Below the pieces are notes generated by a model, which worked only from the letters and a program-made list of their open reading frames with translations, made no database searches and was not told the origin of the DNA. The translations under genes and the position numbers were made by a program. From the NCBI GenBank assembly GCA_022316685.1, contig JAKJHU010000054.1:372001-436000 (forward strand): DNA of 64,000 nt. The letters are read 5' to 3'. Below are positions 54,401 through 64,000 of the stretch, piece after piece. Numbering within the stretch: position 1 is the first letter of the stretch; each line of letters begins with the position of its first letter. The DNA is from Progne subis subis. Lineage: Eukaryota; Chordata; Aves; Passeriformes; Hirundinidae.

Positions 54401-57400
54401 ATGTATTGGTCCAAAAAAAGCAAGAATAAAAAGTAATTCTAAGAAATGGTCCTTGAGTGGCAGCTGCAAGTTCAAGTTGTTCCCTCTGATTCTGCTGGTC
54501 TGGGTCACCAGAGCTGTTACCTGGTTTTGATCCCAATCCACCTGCCAGCTCTGGTTTTCCCAAGCTGTCTTTTGAGAAATCACTTCATGGCCTTTACATA
54601 ACTAAAAGCAAAATAGAAAACATTCCCTTTTGTTATTTATTTATTTTTAAACTAAACAAGCCGAATACGTGTCTTAGCACTTATTAGCTCAGCTCAGGTG
54701 GCTTCAGAAAGGGCAGACAAATCCACGTGCTTGCTTCCAGGGGATTTTTAATGGGAGACACAGAGCTGCCTCTCAGGGAACCTTCTTTCCAACCCTGCTG
54801 TTGACCAACAGAGAGAGTTGAGTCCAAAATGAGCAGCTCATCCAAAACGAGGATCCTGAGCGGCTGCTCTTCACTCTGTCAGGGATCTGCTGGCAGAATC
54901 CCTGATTCTGCTCCACCTCCATCATCTCCATTATTTCTTCCTCCATGCAAAAGGAAAGGGGAGCTTTCCCATTCTGCACCTTGGGAATTGAGGCCTTGGA
55001 TACAACAGTTGATTTTTGCCCGCTCTGCTGTGTGGCCCACGTTGTGTCCAAGCCCTTTCCCAGGCTGTAGAATGGAGTAGAAATCAAAGGAATTTTTTTT
55101 TTTTCTTTCCTGCAGCTTTGGCATGACAATGAAGAATGTCCAACTATCCACGAGACAAATGTTCTTTAGCTGCCACCTCCCCACGAGAAGTTCCTTCTTG
55201 GTTCAGGCTTGCATTGTCTTCCAGAATCTAATCTGAATTTCCCTTCCCACTCACATTTGGTTCTGGCCTGTTCTTCCGTTCCCGGCTTTGTAACTATTTC
55301 TGGAGCCTGCAGATCAATCATCCTGCACTTGATACCAAGATAAAGGTGCCTGCCTCTTCCCAGATAGAGCCACTTCCCAGGGTTGTTCCAGGGAGTCTCC
55401 TGAGTGGATACGACCCAAGCTGTAAAAATACATTGCCAGGAGAAAATATTGCGAGATACATTTTTAGGTTTTGAAACAAAAAATCTGGTTTTGTTGTGAC
55501 TTTTCCTTTCTAAATCAGTTATGGAGTTTCCCTGCTCCATACAAGAGCATTCACTTTGAGAATTCCAGGTGTTTTCTCATGGAAAGGAGTGGGAAGTGAC
55601 TGGTGCTGCCTGTTCCCTCAGAGTGTGTGGAATTGAGTTTGAAACCATTCCAGTACCCCTCTGGGAAAATCAAGCCTGGGAATGAGTCCTTGCTCCGTGT
55701 TGGGTATTCCATGGCCATGGAGCAGCTGCTGGACAAAACCAGGGGGAGCTTCTTGCTCTGCTCACATCAGCCCCAAACCCCTGTGCTCATGGCAGAGCAC
55801 AAATTCCCCAAAGTGCCCAGCCTGGCTGACTGGAATCCTTTGGATTTTGCTGCACAGGGCAAAAGGTCCTGTTTTTCATTTCTGAGGTGTATTAGTTCTC
55901 CATGTCCTGAGCAGAGGAAAAACTTTATCATGCTTTGGCATTAAGCAGAGTTTAAAGGAAAAAATACGTGTTTATACCTTCACAATCCCATGTCAGCGAT
56001 TTCCCAGCTCAGTTTAGGAAACTCCTTGGTACGGTCTTGAGTGGTTTTGTACTCCCAGGAGCTTGGAGGTATTTTCTGGTCTTGTTGACTCTTGTATGAA
56101 CACAAAGGAAAGCTGGAACCCCAGCCAATGTAAACCTGGCTCCGCAGGCTGCGTTCAGCAACCAATTTACACCAGCGGAAAGTCTTTCCCAAAATTTAAT
56201 CCCAGGGCAGAAAAAGCTGTGTGGAAGCAGTGCTGTGGAGGTGATTGGCCTGACCTGGTCCCCACCATTCCAGAGGGACTTTTCCCTTCCTGGCCTTGAG
56301 CCACTGTTGTGCTCGAGGCTCTGGAGAAGACATTAAAAGCAAAGAGTGGGTTAAACCAGTGTGGGAATGAATCCCTGGAAACTGCACCATGGGGTGGCTT
56401 TGGGAAGTGTGGAGGGGAGTGACCCTCAGGACAGCGGGTTCAGCACGGGATGGAAGGGGAGATTGAGAGGAGGCACAGGCTCTGCTGAGCCCACAGGCAC
56501 CAAGTTCATGTGGAGGTTGCTCAGATTTTTGCCATTCCCTGTTTGCAGCCTGTGCTGGGTGTGGCATTGGGTGCCTCCATCCTACAAAGTTGGGATCCTC
56601 AGCCGGGTCCTCCTTTTGAACCCTATAGGGAACCTATAAGGTGGATGTGCTGGAGCTGCCCTAAAACACTGTCATAGGCCACCTGTGCTCCCTTTCCTCC
56701 TTTCCCTGCATCTGACACTCTCCCAATCCCACAGGGTGGTGATTTAGCTCACAACCTGGAGAGAAAACCACCAGATCCTTTTATCCTGGTCTTTGTTTTG
56801 CCGATTGAGTGGCACTGGTTTGGTTTGGAGATGTTACCTGGTGGCAGGGAGGCAGCAAAGCCTTGTAGGAGGGATTTGATGCTGAGCTTTAGGCTAAACC
56901 TGACCTCCCTCTTAGGTGGAAGCTTCCTGAGCATTTCAAGGCAGCAGAAACTGGCCCTGCTGCTGAATCCTGGCTCCTCCCTGAGCCTGCTGTGGTTCCC
57001 CGTGACCTATCCTTGGTCATCGTCATTACATGTGGGACCAGTGTGGGAAAATGACCTGGATTAAAACAATCAAAGAATCTGTGTTAGTTTTAATCCCTGT
57101 CAGATTTCCAGCCTGGATTATTGCACAGATCCTGGGCCAGGGCAAACCAAAGAGTGGAGCTGCACACAGAGGTTCTTCCTCAGTGTCACAGCAGCTCCTC
57201 CAGCACTGCGCTCTCCTGGCAGCTTCCAGAAAAAAACTGATTTTCACAAGGAAGGGTCTGATCAGACCCTCACAGCCTGGGTTCTCCCAATTATCTGGCG
57301 TATACTGCCTGCCACAGGGCTGTCAGAGTGGTCCAAGCTGCTCTCCTGCCTGGAGCAGAGGATGCTGTTAATGTCTATCAGTCAAAGGTGGTTTGGCACA

Positions 57401-60400
57401 AAGAAATTCATCCCCTGCAAAGAAAACGAGGGGACATCAGTGTTGTCCATAGACAAACTGCTTTAATGGCTAATTAGCTCCACTGTACCACATTTAACCC
57501 CCCAGACTGGGTTTTCTAGCATTAATTTACAGCCACCAGATCTGGTGTCTGCCTGCTAACAGAAAATCGCCAACATTTTGGTTATTTTAATTTATTCAGT
57601 GCCTTACTGTCACATTCATCATTCAGTAGGAACATATGGTCATCACTGTGATTATTTTTTCTTTAGTGGTGTCTTCCCTCCCCACTTCCTTCCTTCTTGC
57701 CTGACTGCTGTGTTTCCATTTTGCAGAGAGGGGTTTCCTTTCCCCTCCTTTTATGGCCCATCTATTGATGTCAGTGGCAGTGAAGCAGTTAACACTGACA
57801 TTTGAAGCTGGTGGTAGACTTGGACATACGCAATAAAGCGAAATGCTGGCATGGAGCAGTGCCTATTGCTCAGCTGTGGCTCGTGTTTGCGCTGAACTTG
57901 GGCTTGGGAGGGTACAAGACTGAGTAAAGTTTATATTCTGGAGGCTCGGACTGCATCACATCCCCTGGGCACATTCCGTTATCGCCAAAAAGCCGCTTTC
58001 GGTCGCGTCGCTTTGGCTTTTGTTTAGTTCCAAGCCGACTGCAGATCCGAGGTCGTTATTTTGTTCTCACGGCGAGAGGTTGGAGTTGAACGAGGAGACA
58101 AAAACTGGAGGAAACCGAAAGTTCTTGGCCTTAAATGCCTGTCCCAGAGGAGGCGGCTGGAGTGGAATTTTCTGTGTTGTGAGGGGGATGGATTGGCTCT
58201 TCCCTCTCCTGGATGTGCACAGCTGGGATCGCTTTGTCCTGGCCTGCAGGGAGGGGCTGATGAAAGAGCTGCTGAAGTGACGTTTTCTGTGAAAGTCTGC
58301 AGGATTATATAAACTGGGATTAACTCTGCCAGGGTGGAAGTTTTCTCCTCAGCCCTTGTCGAGGCAGCTGTGTTTTAGGACTGGAGTCATAAACTCGCCC
58401 ACTTGAAAAGGAATTCTTTTCCTTTGGTTTTGTCTCAGTTCTCGTCACCTTGGCCAAAACCTGCTCTGGGATTGCACTGCTCTGATAGAAGGATTCCAGT
58501 TTCTAGGCAGAGTTTATTTGTATGTGGTTTATCTCTATTTCCCTTTCCTTATCTCACCACCTTCTCCAAGGGTTATCCCTTTCCTCCTCACCTTGGCAAA
58601 GAGGGTAGAAGACAACGGAGCATTTTGCTGAAGCTGTGAAGGACTTGGCTTGGAAAACTTGGGCCATTTTAGGGCGATTACTTCATGACAGTATCTGCAG
58701 AATTCCTCCCAGGCTGGGTCTTTCCAAGCTTAAACCTCAGGCTTTCCAGACCATGAGACTAATTGGAAAAAATAAAACAGGAAATCAAATGATGTTTCTT
58801 TGTGGTGTTTGAGCCATTAGAGTGGGTCTGGATTTGAGATTTCCAGAAGGAACTGATTTTCCTGTCCGAAAACTGCTGGGTTCAGGCAATCACTTCTGCC
58901 CAGGCTTACAGGGAGGAAACCAATTAGAACTTGTAGAAATAGGCAAAACTGCATTTACTAATCATTTACCAGATCAAAAAAAACATTTACCAAGAAATTG
59001 GTGAGTCAAAACAACTGCAGACTGAGGAGATTTGCACCTGGTCTGACCCGAACTGATACTTCAGTGTCTGTTGCTTTTATTACCATTTAACAAAACTTCA
59101 GGTAGATTTTCTTCCTGACCAAGGCTGGGTTTATTTTTCTCCCTGCACATCATCAGTCCTTGTGGCTTGACCACTTTTATGTGTTGGGAAGGTGCAGAAA
59201 GGAACTCTGTGAGTCAGTAAAAGTCATCTGCATCGTGGTGCAGGGGTTGGATGCAGGGTCTGGCATTCCCAGTTTGTGATGGGTGTTGGTGCATGAGCCT
59301 GCTTTAGGAACAGACCCCTCCACTGTTGGTGCAACATCCCAAAATATCACTTAGGGCTGTGGGGGAATGGTTTAGGAGAAGGGTGCTGCTGTGAGCAGTT
59401 TGCAGAGTAAGAAGGGTGGAAGAAGATAACGAAATGCACGCAGGTGTGAGGCAGAGGGTTTTACACGTCGTTTCCCGTCTCTGGTTTCCTGTGGTGCCGC
59501 TCATCTTCTCCATCTCTGTCCCTTGAGTAGAGATTTCCCCAGCCAGCAGCCACTGAGTCACCCCTGGGTGCAGATTTCCCCTCCCTGCCTTACAGTGAAG
59601 TCAGGAGTCAGCAGATGAGTGCTTTCCACAGATGGTTGTGTCTCACCCACACCACGTTGAAAATGTAACCTTTAAAGGAGAGTCAGGGGTAGGAGTCTCT
59701 CGATGCACATTGGTGTCACAGCCTAAATTCGGTGGCGTGGGTGCAGAAATGCCCAGTTCTCATTTCTTCTCAATTTTCTCAGAATCTTCGCATTGGGTGC
59801 CTTGCTGAAGCTTTTAAGTTGGTCAGCAGTGTGAAGCTGTTTGCTTCTGAGATGAATCATCATTAGTCATAAAACATCCCTTACCTCGAAACAGCTTCCC
59901 GTTGTGAAATCAGAGAGAGACCAGAGAGCGCATTTCAGTCTCCCTCCTGCTAACGGGTGCCTGGGAAAGGAAATCCAAGTTCTATTCTCTTTATCAAATG
60001 TTTGTTTCTTTGATTGATTCGAAGTGAGTGGAAATTTAGCAGTGATTTTTCCCTAATGTTGACTTGTCTTCCCTCAAAGCAATCAGAGCAGACAACTGAT
60101 GGAGTGTTGTTATCACTATTTTGGGCAGCAGCAGTGGGATTATTTTAATATCCCATTTTAATATGGTTATCCAAGGGTGACTGTGGTTCTTGTGGACTCG
60201 GGGAGCTGCCTGCAAACCCACAGCCATCCCCACTTCCCTGTGCTTTTGGCTGCAGGGATTGGGAGCCAACGGCATCCGCCTGACCATGGAGAGCGCTCTG
60301 ACGGCCCGGGACCGTGTCGGCGTGCAGGACTTTGTCCTGCTGGAAAACTTCACCAGCGAAGCTGCATTCATTGAAAACCTGAGGAAACGCTTCAAGGAGA

Positions 60401-63400
60401 ACCTGATCTATGTGAGTAGCACAGGGACAGTGAGCACAGCGGCCCTCAGTGAGCTGTTTGCTGCACGGACAGACCCGGCTCTGCTCCGCAGCGGGGTTTG
60501 GGGATGGGGCTGGCACTCACCCAGGTGTGGGTGCTTGTGCAGGAGCAGCCTGGGCTGCTGTCATTGCTGGGTGCAGGGGCTCACTGCAGTGCTCCTGGTG
60601 GGATCTGGGGGCACTGACAGCCCTGAAAATCCAACTCTCACCGCATTCTTCCGTCTCCTGAATTCACTCACTTCCACCAACCCCAGACTTGAACTCGATC
60701 CTAAACGTATATCAGAAATCACCCAGTATTGTGGCTTGTTGGAAACCCTAAAACCACTCGAGATGCTTTTTCCCCATCAGGGATAACATGTCTGGCACAA
60801 CTCCAGCAGTGTCACTGTCCCAGAGCTGAGAGTTCCATTCCTCAGCACCCCTGGTGTGTTTGGAAGCTCTCAGCAGCATCCCCAGCACACCAGGATGGGT
60901 GTCCATCCTCCTGGGACACCTGAGCTCTGCCTCCAGGCCTCCTGTAACCTTCGTGCTCTCTGTTCTGTTTTTCAGACCTACATTGGCTCTGTGCTGGTGT
61001 CTGTGAATCCCTACAAGGAACTGGAAATCTACACCAAGCAGAACATGGAGCGGTACCGCGGCGTCAGCTTCTATGAAGTTTCTCCTCACCTGTGAGTGGG
61101 GCCCAGGGCAGGTTTGGTCACTCCCACGCAGCTGGGACACGTGAAAAGAGGCAAACAGGACTTTTTCCCTGTCCCAGCTGCAGCCCTGGAAGTCCTAGGT
61201 ATAGAGAGGATCCTCTGGAGGGTGTGGTGTGAGGCTCTTTCTATTCCTGTTCCTCTCTCCGAAGAGGATGAGTCGCCTTTGCGAGAGCAGTATTTGGAAA
61301 GGGAGTTGGTTCCTTCCTGGCTGCAGGAACAGAGTTGCTTACCCAGCCCTGGCAGGACAGGAGTTCATTGTTCCAGGGTTATTTGGGGTCTCTGTGTCCG
61401 GGGCTAAGTAGGGGAAAGAGTTTCTGGTGTGTGTGGGTTTCTTTCCTACCTCTGCTGTTACTGCCTGACCAATATTTATCTGGTATTTCCCTTGTTGCTA
61501 AGATACCATCAGCCTGTTGGAACAAGGAATGTATTTATTTACATGGTCTGGCTTGGTGAACATTCCCAATTTCCCATTTGAAAAAAAAAAAAAAAGTTTG
61601 AGGTTTAAAGTTATTTTTGAAAGGGTTTGAATTTTTTTTTTTTTTGTCAGGCTGAAAGAAAAAGATGACCGAGAGCTGAGGCCACATGGCTTCAAAATGG
61701 ATTTTTTTCAGGACTAAAGGCCTAATTCTGAGCACCTCCAGGAGGATTTTTTTATGTTGTGTTCTGTTTTGTTGGTTGGTTTTTTTGGGTTGTTTTTTTT
61801 TTAAGAGATCTTGGAAGAGAAAATGATCTTATTTTTGAGCAAACTATTTGGGTTGTTTCTTATTGCTGGCACATAGCCCAGGAGAGTAAACAAACCAGAA
61901 TGTGCTGCAAGCACAGAGAGGGGGAGAAACACCAGAAGCACCATTACTTGGGAAAGTCTCAGCGCTTGGAGTTGGATTTCTTAGGGCAGAAATGTGATTT
62001 TTTTACTGTGTGAATCCAGATGGGGAATGGTGAAACCTGAAAAATTCTGCATTCAGACCTGCTCACTTCACTTTGCCTGTGGTCAGGGGGGGGCTTCTGT
62101 GCCCAAAATGTGAATTTTGGGACTCTCTGGGATATCCTTGCGGCTGTGGCTGTTTTCAGTTGTGCAGTAGGTGCAGGATGATGACAATGCTCATGGATAG
62201 CACCAAGCACTGAGCAGATGTGCTTTAATTCCACTTAAATCACAGTGTAGCTGATTATTTCTTAGGCTTGCTTTCTCCTTTTAACAAGTCCCTTCAGAAG
62301 CTGTAAAATGTGCAGCTCCTAAGTGAACCCTGGAGAACTCTGATCCTGGAAACTGCTGCTCCCACTGGGAAAACAGAATTTTCTGTTAACTTTTTTTGCT
62401 GTTCCGTTGCATTATTTGATTATTTTATTACATTATTTGATTATATATGCATTTAAAAATCCTCTGAGGAGCATCAAAATGCTCCCTCCATCTGCAGTGC
62501 AGTGCTCTGGGCTTCTTCTTTTCTGGTAACTCAGGTGTCTTTTTTCCTCTTTCTCCTTTTCTGAACCGGCTCTAGAAAGCCCAAACCCTTCAAGATCTCT
62601 GTTCGAGTGTCAGATATTTGAGTGTAGGCCTGAGCACTGGGTTTTCTGGGAAGAGCATCGCACTCAGAGGAGGAAAGTTATCCCTGTGGGCTCGGATCAC
62701 AGCATATTCCCAGAGATGTGTCACATCCTGTCCTGCTTCTGGCCTGCAAATGGGACCATAAACATCTTTATTTACAGTGATGCTGTCTGTGCCTGGCTGG
62801 AGCTCTCGGGGCCATAAACCACCCCATAAAGGCACAGGGGGGGGACCAGAGGCACTTTTTCAAATCCAAATTAAATTTACATTTGTTCAGCTGCGTTCCA
62901 AAAGGCTCCAGAGGCAGAATCTGGATGGGAAGAGAGGGCCATGATGTGTTTTGTGGGGTGAGTTGTGTTGCCAGGGGAGCTCATTGGTGTTGCCTTAGCA
63001 CCAAGTATTAATAGACTCGAGCAGGCCACGGCTGTTATTTATTTTGGTGTGATTACTACTAATTAATAGCACAGCAGGAGAGTTTAAAAAAAGAAGAAAA
63101 AAAAAAGAAAATTAAAAAAGCCAAGCTATTAAAATGGTGTATGAAGACAGGATCTCTGCTTGATCACCACCTGTGAGAGCTGCAAATGCTGTTAGGTTGT
63201 CTGATGAGGGATTGTCCTTCTCCTGTCCCCCTGAGCAGTTGTCACCGTTGTCACTCATCCCCTGCTGCTCTCTGGTGCTGCAGGAGCGTGTGTGGCTCTG
63301 GGGATGAGATCCTGTCTGCTCAGGGCACAGGAATGAAAGAAAAAGCAGCAAAGGAGGAAGCAGAAGGGCAGGGCCAGGCTCTGTGCAGGCAGGGGAAGTG

Positions 63401-63695
63401 CCTGCTGCTTGGGGCAGAGGGGTCCTGCAGGGTGTTCCTTCATCTGTGGTGGCTTTTCCAGCTCTTCCCAACATCCAGGAGAAGCTCTGGAGCCACCCAG
63501 ACAGCAAAATTCTCTTGTGACCTTCTGAATGTGTCATCACTTAGAAGATAAGCAAGGAAAAAAAAAAAAAATCCCAGTGGAGAACAAGGTGTTTCCTGAG
63601 TGTAAAGCATTTCTGTCCCACGGGACCAGAGTTGAGAGATCATTTATATTTAGAAAAGCCAGTTGATCTGCACAATTTAGTCGACTTCTACCGGT

Positions 63696-63731
<36 letters not shown>

Positions 63732-64000
63732 GGTCAAAAAAAAGAAAAAAAGAAAGTCAAAAGAGCAGCCCCAAAGATTGTGACAGTTGGTGTCAGGACC
63801 CTGCAGAAGCTGGGCTGGGTGGCTGAGGTGTGACCGGCGGTGTCGGTGCTGCGCTGGCTGCGTGATCTCTCCCATCCCACGGCCTGGGGCCGGTTTGGGG
63901 GATGTCTCTGCCGGGATTTCACAGGCAAAACCCCTGATCCCGGCTGTCCCCTCCCAGCTACGCCATCGCGGACAATTCCTACCGCTCGCTGCGCACCGAG
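27404..64000 (+). CDS. MYO1C: MYO1C, unconventional myosin Ic (5' portion, alternative first exons)
   Basis: Coding pieces are 27404-27478 (isoform A), 52380-52397 (NM1/isoform B), then shared exons 60256-60411, 60976-61091 and 63958-64000 (cut by the window end). Myosin Ic is a single-headed, membrane-binding actin motor. It acts in GLUT4 vesicle delivery, hair-cell adaptation and membrane tension; nuclear forms act with RNA polymerases I and II. The shared start reads [20 protein letters not shown], the standard isoform-C start. It is followed by the N-terminal motor subdomain with [19 protein letters not shown]. The P-loop, switches, IQ motifs and TH1 tail lie beyond 64000. Both alternative exons end in phase 0 and join to [10 protein letters not shown] before the Met at 60286. 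That Met has a strong Kozak context (A at -3, G at +4). Intron 1 spans 32.8 kb from the isoform-A exon. Confidence 0.95.
27479..29079 (+). other. MYO1C: MYO1C intron 1, segment before the CpG island
   Basis: AT-rich intron with no recognised exon or repeat. Confidence 0.75.
29080..29900. promoter_or_regulatory. MYO1C: CpG island, probable main MYO1C promoter with a 5' exon
   Basis: Dense CpG and GC-rich for about 800 bases in an otherwise AT-moderate intron. Two consensus-like donors occur: gcag|gtgagg (exon would end at 29234) and gcag|gtgagc (would end at 29388). Either could end a leader exon spliced to 60256, where translation starts at the shared Met (isoform C). This is inferred from composition and splice motifs. 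An ATG at 29266 is open and in phase 0 to the donor at 29389 (41 codons) but has a poor context. Long ORFs on both strands here follow from the GC richness. Confidence 0.7.
29901..33079 (+). other. MYO1C: MYO1C intron 1, 29.9-33.1 kb
   Basis: Unremarkable intron. No exon, repeat or island was recognised. Confidence 0.7.
33080..33508 (+). mobile_element. CR1 LINE 3' fragment (sense)
   Basis: It shows the typical CR1 3' region: a gttcagcctgga block, then ggttggatatcagggaaagg and ttcttccccagaggg, the tggatgatcctt block and a degenerate attctgtgatcc end. It is 5'-truncated and diverged. This is a common retrotransposon of birds and reptiles, with no intact reading frame here. Confidence 0.9.
33509..35654 (+). 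other. MYO1C: MYO1C intron 1, 33.5-35.7 kb
   Basis: No exon or interspersed repeat recognised. A stretch near 33690-33780 rich in TAAT/ATTA words could be a conserved regulatory element, but this cannot be judged without an alignment. Confidence 0.65.
35655..35880. repeat. Purine-rich degenerate tandem repeat
   Basis: Irregular units of about 17-25 bases built around ggaggc(t/c) followed by an A-rich part repeat for about 225 bases. The + strand is almost entirely purine plus some T. This resembles a decayed minisatellite. Confidence 0.6.
35881..37950 (+). other. MYO1C: MYO1C intron 1, 35.9-38 kb
   Basis: Contains a CT repeat at about 36732-36746 and a Grainyhead-type palindrome AACCGGTT at 36763-36770. 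No exon recognised. Confidence 0.65.
37951..38006 (-). mobile_element. CR1 LINE 3' end fragment (antisense)
   Basis: The + strand reads agagtcatagctgtgggttg and then gaggggaccttaaagatcatc, the reverse complement of the CR1 3' terminus. It is very short and 5'-truncated. Confidence 0.75.
38007..42287 (+). other. MYO1C: MYO1C intron 1, 38-42.3 kb
   Basis: No exon, island or recognisable transposon. Several chance ORFs of about 120-147 codons have no family features. Confidence 0.65.
42288..42430 (+). repeat. 143-bp direct repeat, copy 1
   Basis: Identical over 143 bases, with no gap, to 45043-45185; weaker similarity continues about 12 bases downstream. It starts ctctgctttcagactcctgg and ends gctggtatgaaaaaca. 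There is no coding potential that I can see. Confidence 0.95.
42431..45042 (+). other. MYO1C: MYO1C intron 1 between the two 143-bp copies
   Basis: 2.6 kb with a run of 21 A at 43869-43889. No exon or known transposon recognised. Confidence 0.65.
45043..45185 (+). repeat. 143-bp direct repeat, copy 2
   Basis: Perfect copy of 42288-42430, offset 2,755 bases, same orientation. Flanks diverge at once upstream and within about 12 bases downstream. Confidence 0.95.
45186..51165 (+). other. MYO1C: MYO1C intron 1, 45.2-51.2 kb
   Basis: Holds T-rich low-complexity DNA at about 45907-45965 and a small GC patch with CCGCCGCCGCTGCAG near 47837. No coding exon was recognised. Confidence 0.65.
51166..51430 (-). 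mobile_element. CR1 LINE 3' fragment (antisense)
   Basis: The + strand starts aaaatcataggataatttta and runs through tctggtccaacctcacttcc to ttgtctcttgttctttcac, the reverse complement of the CR1 3' region. Diverged, no intact frame. Confidence 0.85.
51738..51808 (+). mobile_element. CR1 LINE 3' end fragment (sense)
   Basis: Has gccaggttggatggggcttg and then aaatcccttccaatccaaac and cattctaaatcc, the CR1 3' end with an internal deletion. Confidence 0.7.
51809..52379 (+). other. MYO1C: Region upstream of the NM1 exon
   Basis: Moderately GC-rich from 51900, with A runs at 52253-52265 and 52269-52285. A pyrimidine tract with ttttgcag ends at 52337, so the NM1 exon may be internal rather than first. 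No TATA box was seen. Confidence 0.55.
52380..52397 (+). CDS. MYO1C: MYO1C nuclear myosin 1 (isoform B) specific coding exon
   Basis: ATG and five codons, MKFRGG, directly before a good donor (gtaagg at 52398), phase 0. Joined to exon 60256 it reads [16 protein letters not shown] before the shared MESALTARD. That is 16 residues, the exact length of the mammalian NM1 extension, recalled as MRYRASALGSDGVRVT. Conservative changes (K/R, F/Y, G/A) explain most differences. The position between the isoform-A exon and the shared exon is also as in mammals. G at -3 gives an adequate start context. It is far too short to be found as an ORF. Confidence 0.75.
52398..60255 (+). other. MYO1C: MYO1C intron 1, last segment
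   Basis: 7.9 kb ending in tttggctgcag before exon 60256. It contains a compact CpG-rich patch at 57974-58117, listed separately. No exon or clear transposon elsewhere. Confidence 0.7.
57974..58117. promoter_or_regulatory. Small CpG-rich patch, candidate promoter or enhancer
   Basis: About 14 CpG in 145 bases (for example ttcggtcgcgtcgc), in a CpG-poor intron and 2.1 kb before the shared MYO1C exon. Function is not known. Confidence 0.45.
60256..60411 (+). CDS. MYO1C: MYO1C shared exon with isoform-C start
   Basis: 52 codons, phase 0 at both ends, tgcag acceptor and gtgagt donor. The first ten ([10 protein letters not shown]) are translated only in isoforms A and B. The Met at 60286 starts isoform [21 protein letters not shown], then [16 protein letters not shown]. 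Confidence 0.97.
60412..60975 (+). other. MYO1C: MYO1C intron
   Basis: A 564-bp gt-ag intron. The reading frame stays open for some way past the donor, which is chance. Confidence 0.85.
60976..61091 (+). CDS. MYO1C: MYO1C coding exon (motor N-terminal subdomain)
   Basis: 116 bases ending in phase 2. It encodes [20 protein letters not shown] and [15 protein letters not shown]. The VNPYK motif is conserved in myosin motor heads. Confidence 0.97.
61092..63957 (+). other. MYO1C: MYO1C intron with long homopolymers
   Basis: 2.87 kb, holding an A run near 61581, a T run near 61632, A-rich DNA at 63086-63118 and 33 consecutive T at 63698-63730. No exon or known transposon was recognised. Confidence 0.8.
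63698..63730 (+). repeat. Poly(T) run of 33
   Basis: Uninterrupted T tract followed by A-rich sequence, 228 bases before the MYO1C acceptor at 63957. It could be the tail of an antisense retrocopy, but no body is recognisable. Confidence 0.9.
63958..64000 (+). CDS. MYO1C: MYO1C coding exon, cut by window end
   Basis: Starts with the base that completes Leu, then encodes [14 protein letters not shown], the conserved stretch just before the P-loop exon. The acceptor is ctcccag. The exon continues past 64000. Confidence 0.95.

Noticed and set aside
60190..60786. A 198-codon frame around MYO1C exon 60256
   Set aside because: It includes the true exon but reads through the acceptor and donor. 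Homology ends sharply at the gtgagt at 60412.

Overview
The window is vertebrate genomic DNA, most likely from a bird. Three multi-exon genes lie head to tail on the + strand, all with ordinary GT-AG introns. CR1-type LINE fragments are the recognisable interspersed repeats, promoters are CpG-rich islands, and most of the interior is AT-moderate intron. CR1 also occurs in other reptiles, so bird is likely rather than proven. The gene order PITPNA - INPP5K - MYO1C is the known vertebrate synteny (human 17p13.3). I found no prokaryotic features, tRNA, rRNA or CRISPR.

Layout: (1) 1-9255 is the 3' half of PITPNA: six coding exons (about residue 101 to the stop) and a long 3' UTR that probably ends at the AATAAA at 9230. 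(2) 9240-24520 is the complete INPP5K gene. It has a CpG-island promoter with a CTCF-like motif and a short upstream ORF, 12 coding exons for a 466-residue protein, a candidate alternative first coding exon at 11167-11441, and a 3' UTR ending near an AATAAA at 24496. (3) About 24520-27260 is intergenic. (4) 27265-64000 is the 5' part of MYO1C. A TATA-driven first exon at 27404 encodes the isoform-A N-terminus, a CpG island lies at 29080-29900, a tiny exon at 52380 encodes a nuclear-myosin-1-type N-terminus, and the shared coding exons start at 60256. The motor domain continues past the window end.

Functionally, PITPNA carries phosphatidylinositol between membranes, INPP5K removes the 5-phosphate from phosphoinositides, and MYO1C is a phosphoinositide-binding class I myosin. 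The cluster therefore joins supply, turnover and reading of membrane phosphoinositides, though no co-regulation is shown here.

The most interesting observations are the alternative N-termini: a six-codon avian NM1 exon too short for ORF finders, an isoform-A exon behind a TATA box, and a coding-like, phase-compatible Ser-rich exon inside INPP5K intron 1. Others are a 143-bp perfect duplication 2,755 bp apart in MYO1C intron 1, and a very tight PITPNA/INPP5K junction with a CTCF-like motif.
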